From Archaeoglobus sp. (lineage in GTDB: Archaea; Halobacteriota; Archaeoglobi; Archaeoglobales; Archaeoglobaceae): 27,866 nt of DNA. The notes beneath the pieces are model-generated. The model saw only the letters and a program-made list of their open reading frames with translations. It did not search any database and was not told the origin of the DNA. The position numbers and the translations under genes are program-made. The stretch spans positions 1 through 27,866 of the forward strand of contig QNXS01000006.1 of the NCBI GenBank assembly GCA_003978865.1, in the 5' to 3' direction. Shown here one piece after another: positions 22,311 through 27,866 of the stretch (positions are counted from its first letter, which is position 1; the number at the start of each line of letters is the position of its first letter).

Positions 22311-22904
22311 TTATGCCACCTTAAATGCCCTGTACATGTATAGAATTACTGTAATCCCATAACTGAAGACAACGCACATTCCTGCAAAGTACATTGGATT
22401 TCCTCTGACAGTGAATACTACAGGTATTAACAGAGCAGGGATTAAGGCTGCCGGAATCATCTCCAAAGCTACTTTCTTGGTATCTATCAGTATTGTTAAA
22501 ATCATTCCAGCCACAGCAATTGATACAAAACTGAGCAATCCAACTGCAAGTTTTTCAAGAAACGTGTAGCTAAGCAAGTCCGGAATTACAAACCATCCTA
22601 TCACGGATGCAGTTATCCACGAGAGTACGATACCTGTGTTTATTGTTTTTCTTCTTCCCTCAGAAATTAGTAGCGATGCTCTTCTCCAAGCTAACCTCTC
22701 GATGTATATAAAGATTGCAGTTCCAGCACTCCAGTAACCAAGAACAAGCATGGCAGGCACACTTTTCAACGGTGCAATTACAATGTAAAATCCAGCCATT
22801 ACAACTATCCATATCTGAAAACTTAGTGCTATACATATCTTCTCTACTGCCAGTATCCTACCAGCTACTTTTTTTAAAACATCTTTAAGCTCTAAATCCT
22901 CCAT
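22311..22904 (-). CDS. six-TM membrane protein paired with a regulator
   Basis: This 197-residue protein has about six hydrophobic segments, for example ISFQIWIVVMAG-like residues 25-45, MLVLGYWSAGTAIFIYI (about 52-68), IVLSWITASVIGWFVI, and the last FAGMCVVFSYGITVILYMYR. No transporter or enzyme motif is recognised. The N-terminus is charged and cytoplasmic by the positive-inside pattern (MEDLELKDVLKKVAGR). It is the first gene of a two-gene unit with the winged-helix regulator. In archaea such pairs sometimes work as a membrane sensor and a regulator; that role is inferred here. Its TATA box is the palindrome GGTATATATACC, about 26 nt before the ATG. Confidence 0.75.
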   Translation of the reverse strand: MEDLELKDVLKKVAGRILAVEKICIALSFQIWIVVMAGFYIVIAPLKSVPAMLVLGYWSAGTAIFIYIERLAWRRASLLISEGRRKTINTGIVLSWITASVIGWFVIPDLLSYTFLEKLAVGLLSFVSIAVAGMILTILIDTKKVALEMIPAALIPALLIPVVFTVRGNPMYFAGMCVVFSYGITVILYMYRAFKVA

Positions 22905-22924
22905 ACCTATAATTCTAAATTAAG

Positions 22925-22936
22925 GGTATATATACC
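22925..22936. promoter_or_regulatory. perfectly palindromic TATA box of the regulator operon
   Basis: GGTATATATACC is a perfect 12-bp palindrome centred about 26 nt before the ATG at 22904, the right distance for a TATA box of a leaderless transcript. Its symmetry would suit binding by a dimer, such as the operon's own winged-helix protein. No other element is evident in the rest of 22905-23000, apart from an A-rich tract. Confidence 0.5.
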
Positions 22937-23000
22937 GCGCAGTTTCTCTGAATTTCAGAACAGCAAAGTCAAAGCAAACTCTCAAAAAGTACTCAAAAAA

Positions 23001-24611
23001 CTACTTCAAAAATATTTTGACTTTTTCAAAGTTGCTGGCACTTCTTACGATATCCATTATTTCCTTCCTGTCCTTACTGGCTCTTTCGAGTACTATCTTT
23101 CTTGCAAGATTTTTACTGATTCCCGGAATGGCCTCAAGCTCCTTTAAACTTGCTTTCATTATATCTACAGGCGGAATAGCTGTTACTGATCTCATACCAT
23201 ATCCTATAACTCTTACATTGAGAAGTAAATTTCTTTTATATTTTCCGGGAATTCCTACAAGAAGAGGATAGCTACCAAACTGTCTTGCAAAGGTTATTCC
23301 CTTCTCAAACACCTCGCATCTCACATCTTTAAGCATTGTCCCAACTGGTAACATTTTTTTTAGCATTTCCCTGTCTATTTTCTCTCTAACCATTCTCTTG
23401 AAATGTATGAACATTTTCCTATGCTTTTTCAGCCTTGCCTCCACGCCTTTTCTCTCTACATAGAGCGGAGTTGATCTAAGAACTTTAACCTGTCTTATAT
23501 TTATCCTTCTAAGCAACAGCCCATTATCAAACATTTTCAGCAAGAACTCATAATTCAGTTCAAAAGTTCTGTTGGTCTCACCCTTCAGACCCACAACAAA
23601 ATTCAAACCGGGTAAAAACTTTGGCATACCGTTGTATCCTCTCTCAGCCCCATACTCATTAATAAGGTTAACAGCAAACTCAACATCCTCAACACTCGAA
23701 CAGAGGTTATTCTTTGATATAACCCGCGGATCGGCGCTCTCAAGTCCCATAGCAGCTACGTTTCCCGGAGTCTGGTAGTTAACAACAATTTTTACCACAC
23801 CCCTGCTTTCCTCAGGATGCTCAGATACTGTCTTTGGGTTTACGTTATCAATATGTAGAGTTTTTATATTTGGACAATTTTTCCATATAGCTTCATGAAA
23901 AGCTTTAAGTTTTTCAGGTACCGGTCTGGGTACTTCTTCAGAGAAGTCCGCCAGATATGTAAAAAAGTCTGTCTGTCTACCGAGTCTGAAATGTCTTATT
24001 CCATGAGAGTACAATGATTTTATCTCTGAAACAACTGCTTTTGGACTTCTATGTCTTACACTGTGTAATCTCTCAACGCAGAATGAACATTTTCCCCAGT
24101 AACAACCTCTGTAAGTTTCTATCTCGCATATAAGATTTGGATAGTCTACATGCTCCTTAACAACTTCACTTCCAAGTAAAGCAAATCTGTTTATATTACT
24201 CCAGAAGTCTAAATTTTCTTTATATCCAGAAAGCTTTATTAAGATTTTTAGTAGCTCATCCTCAAAAGGAAAGTCCAGAACGTTCAATCTCTCTCTTTCA
24301 TTGTCATCAAGTTCTAAGGATATACCGCCCACCACTACTTTTTTGCCGGGCAGTAGAACAATATCTTCAAGTCTGAGTGGCTTGGCAGTCAGGTACTTTC
24401 CGGGAACTATTGCTCCAGCTATTACTATACTCAGGTCAAAATTTTCAAGAATTTTTGGCTTTTTCCTGATTTGTTCAGCTGTAAAATAGGCTGATGGAAT
24501 CTTAAGATAGTTCAGCATTCCCTTGATGTATCTTGGGTATGGGGATATGTATGGAGGAACTCCGAGACAGGACGGTTCATCCACGTAACCGTCAACTATA
24601 GCGACTTTCAC
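23001..24611 (-). CDS. radical SAM protein with C-terminal helix-hairpin-helix
   Basis: This 536-residue protein has an N-terminal Rossmann-like region similar to the B12-binding domain of many radical SAM enzymes (residues 1-100, KKVVVGGISLE). A radical SAM core follows, starting at ETYRGCYWGKCSFC, and a helix-hairpin-helix lies at about 488-510 (LEAIPGISKNLARKI). This is the layout of the COG1031 group. The iron-sulfur cysteines C170, C175 and C178 are spaced CX4CX2C and not the common CX3CX2C. The HhH suggests nucleic acid as substrate or docking partner; the product is unknown. It ends 28 nt before ppsA on the same strand order, with no clear operon link. Confidence 0.85.
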   Translation of the reverse strand: MKVAIVDGYVDEPSCLGVPPYISPYPRYIKGMLNYLKIPSAYFTAEQIRKKPKILENFDLSIVIAGAIVPGKYLTAKPLRLEDIVLLPGKKVVVGGISLELDDNERERLNVLDFPFEDELLKILIKLSGYKENLDFWSNINRFALLGSEVVKEHVDYPNLICEIETYRGCYWGKCSFCVERLHSVRHRSPKAVVSEIKSLYSHGIRHFRLGRQTDFFTYLADFSEEVPRPVPEKLKAFHEAIWKNCPNIKTLHIDNVNPKTVSEHPEESRGVVKIVVNYQTPGNVAAMGLESADPRVISKNNLCSSVEDVEFAVNLINEYGAERGYNGMPKFLPGLNFVVGLKGETNRTFELNYEFLLKMFDNGLLLRRINIRQVKVLRSTPLYVERKGVEARLKKHRKMFIHFKRMVREKIDREMLKKMLPVGTMLKDVRCEVFEKGITFARQFGSYPLLVGIPGKYKRNLLLNVRVIGYGMRSVTAIPPVDIMKASLKELEAIPGISKNLARKIVLERASKDRKEIMDIVRSASNFEKVKIFLK

Positions 24612-24639
24612 TTCAAAATAAGGTGAAAAAATTAAATTT

Positions 24640-26895
24640 TTAAAGCTTTCTAAGCTTTTCCAGAATCAATTTCTTCTCGACTCTTGCAACTGTCTCTCTC
24701 ACGATTTGAACGGCATCTATGTTTGCTGAGACACTGTCTATACCAAGCTCCACAAGTTTTGCAACAACATGTGGGTAACTACCAGCCTGACCACAGATCG
24801 ACGTCTTAACTCCATGTTCCTTACAAATCTTTATGACTCTCTCTATCAATTTCATTACAGCTGGGTGTGTTTCATCGTACAGGTAAGCTACGTTCTCATT
24901 GTTCCTGTCAACTGCAATTGTATACTGGGTTAAATCATTTGTACCGAAGCTTATGAAGTCAATACCTTCTTTCACTATATCCTCTATGATTAAAGCTGCC
25001 GCCGGAGTTTCCACCATAACGCCAAATTCTATTTTGTCGAGTGGTATACCTTCCTCGATAATAATTTTCTTGGCTTCCCTGACCTCCTCAGGTCTCGTTA
25101 CGAGAGGTAGCATTATACCTATGTTTGTGTATCCCTCGTCTATTAGCTTCTTTATTGCCTGCATCTCAGCTCTGAAGTGCTCATGCTCCCTTAGATCTCT
25201 TCTTATACCTCTAAATCCAAGCATTGGATTTGCTTCAACTGGCTCATCCTCACCACCTTCCATTGTTCTAAATTCATCTGTTGGTGCATCGAGAGTTCTT
25301 ATCCAGACAACCTTTGGGTAGAATGCCTTTGCAACTCTCAGCATTCCTTTGTAAAGTTCCTCCACGTATTTGTCAACTTCTCCGTCGTGAATGTACTTCA
25401 TAGGATGTTTTTTCAAACCAAGAACCATGTGCTCTATTCTAAAAAGACCTACACCATCAGCTCCAGTGGCAGCAGCTTTTTCAGCTGCATCAGGTATGGA
25501 TATGTTAACTTTAACTTCGGTAGCGGTAATAATCGGAGCTGAAGCTGTTACTACTTTCTTCTCAACTTCTTTCTCCTTCTTTATTGCACCTTTGTAGACT
25601 ATTCCTTTGTCTCCATCAACTGTAACAGTCATACCGTCCTTAAGAACTTTTGTAGCGTTTCCCGTCCCTACAACTGCTGGAACTCCGAGTTCCCTTGAGA
25701 CTATTGCAGCGTGACACGTCATCCCTCCCTCGTCGGTAACTATAGCCGAGGCTTTTCTCATTGCCGGTACCATATCTGGAGTAGTCATAGTTGTTACGAG
25801 GATGTCTCCCTCCTCAACTTTCCCTATTTCCTTTTCACTGAATATTATCTTGACTCTGCCAACACCTATTCCGGGAGAGGCACCGAGACCTCTAACCAGA
25901 ACTTCTGCTTCTTCAACTTCCTCCTCTTTTTCTTCCTTCTTGCCCTTTATTGTTGTTATAGGCCTAGACTGTACAATGTATATCTTGTTGTTTTCAACAG
26001 CCCACTCAATATCCTGTGGTTTGCCATAGTGTTCCTCTATAATTTCACCCAGTTCTGCAAGTTTTATTATTTCGTCATCGCTTAAGACCCTAGCTTCAGC
26101 TTTTTCTGGAGGTAACTCTATAACTTTGGTCTCGTCACCTTCCCTTACGATTGCCTTATCCTTTCTGGATACCTGAACTTTTGTTATTTCTCTCGAAACT
26201 CTATCAAACTCATAGTGGTCCGGTGAAACCATACCGCTCACTATCGCTTCTCCAAGCCCCCAGACCGCTTCAATTATAACCACCGGATCTCCAGTTACAG
26301 GATGGGATGAAAACATAACACCAGATTTTTCAGAGTTAACCATCTTCTGTACAACTACCGCTATGCTAACATCTTCATGCCTAAATCCCTGCCTCACCCT
26401 GTAGTATATTGCTCTTGGAGTGTATAGAGAACTCCAACATTTTCTGACGTGCTCAACTACGTTGTCTTCACCTTTAATGTTTAGGTAGGTTTCCTGCTGA
26501 CCTGCAAAGCTGGCATCCGGTAAATCCTCTGCGGTTGCGGAGCTTCTAACAGCTACGTAAACTTCTTTTCCCTCCTCCTCGCAGAGCTGTCTGTATGCCT
26601 TTTTTATCTCCTCAACTATATCTTCAGGTATCGGGGTAGATTCTATTATTTCCCTAACTTTCTCCGACGCTTTCATCAGCTCATCTGTATCTTCAATGTC
26701 CAGACCCTCAAGAATAGAGATTATTTTGTTTTTAATTCCTGATCTCTCAATAAAGTCAATAAAGGTCCTGCCATCAACAATAAAACCGTTGGGCACTGGA
26801 ATTTCGTTTCTGTAAAGCTCTCCAAGATTTGCACCTTTTCCGCCCACAAGAGGTACAGCATCTTTACCTACTTCACTGAGCCAAACCACACCCAT
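24640..26895 (-). CDS. ppsA: phosphoenolpyruvate synthase
   Basis: This 751-residue enzyme converts pyruvate, ATP and water to phosphoenolpyruvate, AMP and phosphate, the entry to gluconeogenesis from acetyl-CoA-derived pyruvate. It has the N-terminal ATP-grasp domain (LVGGKGANLGELYRNEIPVP, AVRSSATAEDLPDASFAGQQ, VQSRPITT near 308-315). Next come an acidic/lysine linker, the swivelling domain with catalytic H395 in DEGGMTCHAAIVSRELG, and a C-terminal PEP/pyruvate barrel ending with the cysteine loop SICGQAGSYP. GGTGAT lies a few nucleotides before the ATG as a ribosome binding site. The length is close to other archaeal PpsA proteins. Confidence 0.97.
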   Translation of the reverse strand: MGVVWLSEVGKDAVPLVGGKGANLGELYRNEIPVPNGFIVDGRTFIDFIERSGIKNKIISILEGLDIEDTDELMKASEKVREIIESTPIPEDIVEEIKKAYRQLCEEEGKEVYVAVRSSATAEDLPDASFAGQQETYLNIKGEDNVVEHVRKCWSSLYTPRAIYYRVRQGFRHEDVSIAVVVQKMVNSEKSGVMFSSHPVTGDPVVIIEAVWGLGEAIVSGMVSPDHYEFDRVSREITKVQVSRKDKAIVREGDETKVIELPPEKAEARVLSDDEIIKLAELGEIIEEHYGKPQDIEWAVENNKIYIVQSRPITTIKGKKEEKEEEVEEAEVLVRGLGASPGIGVGRVKIIFSEKEIGKVEEGDILVTTMTTPDMVPAMRKASAIVTDEGGMTCHAAIVSRELGVPAVVGTGNATKVLKDGMTVTVDGDKGIVYKGAIKKEKEVEKKVVTASAPIITATEVKVNISIPDAAEKAAATGADGVGLFRIEHMVLGLKKHPMKYIHDGEVDKYVEELYKGMLRVAKAFYPKVVWIRTLDAPTDEFRTMEGGEDEPVEANPMLGFRGIRRDLREHEHFRAEMQAIKKLIDEGYTNIGIMLPLVTRPEEVREAKKIIIEEGIPLDKIEFGVMVETPAAALIIEDIVKEGIDFISFGTNDLTQYTIAVDRNNENVAYLYDETHPAVMKLIERVIKICKEHGVKTSICGQAGSYPHVVAKLVELGIDSVSANIDAVQIVRETVARVEKKLILEKLRKL

Positions 26896-27081
26896 CTAAT
26901 CACCAGATTATTATTATCTGGCAGTCTTAAAAAGATTTTTCCTTAAATTTATACTTATCTTTCTTTTTTAAAGCAAACACAATATCTAAGGACATAACTG
27001 ACTGTTTTAAATCAATAGATAGACATAATGCTCACAGTTGGAATTTACTGTTTTTTCTCGGCAGATTGAAGATTATTTCAA
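26896..27081. other. AT-rich intergenic region before the GC-rich RNA candidate
   Basis: No gene-sized frame or repeat is seen. A TATA-like TTTTAAAT occurs at 27005-27012 on the plus strand, but nothing coding follows it. The ppsA promoter must lie at its left end, where TTTTTAAAGC-like sequence occurs around 26966-26973. Confidence 0.4.
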
Positions 27082-27300
27082 CTGTTCCCGGCAAGCTAAC
27101 ACCGCCCCTCACAGCCTGCATCTGCAAACTCAGAGCGGCTGACCCTGCCGGGATGTACCGTGCCCGGGTTGCCCCGGGGTCATGGAAAGCCAAAGCTCAT
27201 CTCACCAGGGGACCTATGCGGCACGGTTTAGCCCCGTGCTTGCGGGTAACCTCACAGTCAGCCATAAGCTGTCTCAGCTCCCTCCCCGCACGAGGCTCAT
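27082..27300 (-). ncRNA. GC-rich structured RNA candidate
   Basis: About 220 nt of roughly 62% GC sit in an AT-rich region, the signature of a structural RNA gene in a hyperthermophile. Minus-strand helices visible by eye are CCCGGG-GCAA-CCCGGG, a GNRA-capped stem; GCACGG-GGCUAAA-CCGUGC; UGCGGG pairing CCCGCA about 40 nt later; and CCCGGCA pairing UGCCGGG at the far end. A minus-strand TATA (27320-27329) lies about 25 nt before the start of the GC-rich part, which supports this strand. I could not match it to SRP RNA (no GGAA-capped helix 8 core) or RNase P RNA (no GAGGAAAG/ACAGAA P4 pair). Ends are approximate. Confidence 0.6.
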
Positions 27301-27319
27301 AGGGTATTCAATCCCACTA

Positions 27320-27329
27320 CATAAAAAAC
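27320..27329 (-). promoter_or_regulatory. putative TATA box of the RNA candidate
   Basis: Minus-strand GTTTTTTATG is centred at about 27325, predicting a start near 27300, exactly where the GC-rich segment begins. Confidence 0.45.
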
Positions 27330-27349
27330 TATAGACAGAAACCCTCACC

Positions 27350-27361
27350 TTTTTATTTTTT
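27350..27361 (+). promoter_or_regulatory. putative TATA box of the DUF445 gene
   Basis: TTTTTATTTTTT lies about 23-26 nt before the ATG at 27378, which has no Shine-Dalgarno sequence. As a plus-strand T-run it could also terminate an upstream transcript. Confidence 0.4.
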
Positions 27362-27377
27362 CCCACATACTTCCAAT

Positions 27378-27866
27378 ATGAGAGCGATCATTCTGATTCC
27401 TCCCATTGTTGGAGCTATTATAGGATACATTACAAATGTAATAGCAGTAGAACTTTTGTTTCATCCTAAAAAGCCGGTAAAATTGCTGGGATTTAAAATT
27501 CAGGGGCTTGTTCCGGCAAGAAGCAGAGAAATTACAGAGAGATTTCTTGAGACTCTATCCGACTTTCTTACAAAGGAGGACTTTGAGTTTGTTATAGGTA
27601 ATGCTGTAAACAGAACCCTGAGCGAAAGTTATGCTGCAAAGTTGAATGAACTTTTTAACAGATATCCCCTTTCAAGTTTTGGGGAAGCTGCAGATAAGCT
27701 TGGGTTCGGAAAAATCGTCACCTACCTTTCTGATGCTATATCTAAACTTCTGTATGATTCTGTAAAAGAAACTGTGGTCAGGAGCATAGCTGATAATATA
27801 GACTTAAAAGAGTTCGTGATAAAAAAGGCTGAGGAGATAAGCGAAGATGAAATCGAGAAGATCTTC
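27378..27866 (+). CDS. DUF445 family membrane protein, N-terminal part
   Basis: An ATG at 27378 opens a frame that runs to the window edge (163 codons seen; the C-terminus is missing). It starts with a hydrophobic helix, MRAIILIPPIVGAIIGYITN. The DUF445 hallmark is visible: GYITNVIAVELLFHPKKP followed by GFKIQGLVPARSREITERF. The remaining visible part is helical and amphipathic. DUF445 proteins (YheB relatives) are membrane-attached with a long helical soluble part; their function is not established. A TATA element about 25 nt upstream suggests a leaderless transcript, divergent from the GC-rich RNA. Confidence 0.88.
   Translation, partial: MRAIILIPPIVGAIIGYITNVIAVELLFHPKKPVKLLGFKIQGLVPARSREITERFLETLSDFLTKEDFEFVIGNAVNRTLSESYAAKLNELFNRYPLSSFGEAADKLGFGKIVTYLSDAISKLLYDSVKETVVRSIADNIDLKEFVIKKAEEISEDEIEKIF

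Noticed and set aside
22966..23026. AAAGTCAAA and TTTGACTTT as a terminator hairpin
   Set aside because: The nine-base arms are over 40 nt apart, AT-rich, and one lies inside the radical SAM gene, so the pairing is likely to be chance.
27082..27300. Identity as SRP RNA or RNase P RNA
   Set aside because: The segment has the size for either, but neither strand shows the SRP helix 8 core with its GGAA loop or the RNase P GAGGAAAG and ACAGAA elements, so I leave it unnamed.
27066..27302. 78-codon open frame on the plus strand in the GC-rich segment
   Set aside because: Its composition follows the local GC-rich DNA, it resembles no protein, it has no suitable promoter spacing, and the segment is better explained as structured RNA.
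27300..27318. T-arm-like GGGTATTCAATCCC as part of a tRNA
   Set aside because: The loop lacks the standard TTCAAAT arrangement and no acceptor, D or anticodon arm can be built around it.
1..27866. CRISPR arrays, insertion sequences, prophage or integrase genes
   Set aside because: No direct repeat series, terminal inverted repeats, transposase or integrase motifs were seen on either strand.

Overview
The window looks like chromosomal DNA from a hyperthermophilic, methanogen-related archaeon, most likely one of the Archaeoglobales (Archaeoglobus, Ferroglobus, Geoglobus). Three things point there. The genes include a form III RuBisCO, a formylmethanofuran dehydrogenase B subunit, methanofuran synthesis (mfnB), F420 synthesis (cofC), a CO dehydrogenase/acetyl-CoA synthase epsilon-like protein, and archaeal-type Trm56, Cgi121 and NadM. 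The coding DNA is AT-rich (about 40% GC by eye) and a GC-rich island looks like a structural RNA. Many genes are leaderless, with a TATA element about 25 nt before the start codon. I do not name a species. No insertion sequence, prophage, integrase, CRISPR array or tRNA gene was seen.

Layout. 1-3487: a small zinc ribbon protein and a divergent hypothetical gene that appear to share one TATA box, trm56, RuBisCO (rbcL, minus strand) and two hypothetical proteins. 3583-6854: an FMN-binding flavin reductase-like protein, then a minus-strand operon read as DUF47 (PhoU-like) > PiT phosphate permease > cofC > PH-like membrane protein. 6924-9762: a VWA-domain protein, a GXGXG beta-helix protein with an unrecognised N-terminal half, and a solitary IorB-like oxidoreductase subunit. 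9845-11808: a DUF2070 membrane protein and a 44-residue zinc ribbon. 11894-15897: ahcY divergent from serA, then nadM and ogt. 15860-16519: a secreted protein whose 3' end overlaps ogt.

16580-19146 is the most unusual block. It reads (minus strand) CODH-epsilon/ferredoxin fusion > solitary fwdB > the KEOPS subunit Cgi121, the last overlapping fwdB by one base. 19185-21966 holds an AIR synthase-related protein, mfnB and a divergent HisA-like protein. 22001-22904 is a winged-helix regulator/membrane protein pair whose TATA box is a perfect palindrome. 23001-26895 holds a radical SAM/HhH protein and PEP synthase. 27082-27300 is the GC-rich structured RNA candidate. 27378 to the end is a DUF445 membrane protein cut by the window edge.

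Taken together the genes serve C1 metabolism and its cofactors (fwdB, CODH-epsilon-like, mfnB, cofC), a one-carbon donor cycle (serA, ahcY), gluconeogenesis (ppsA), NAD synthesis (nadM), tRNA modification (trm56, cgi121) and DNA repair (ogt). Most of the window is ordinary core genome. The best candidates for something undescribed are the FwdB/CODH-epsilon-ferredoxin module, the GC-rich RNA, the VWA/GXGXG/IorB neighbourhood, and the HisA-like gene paired with mfnB.
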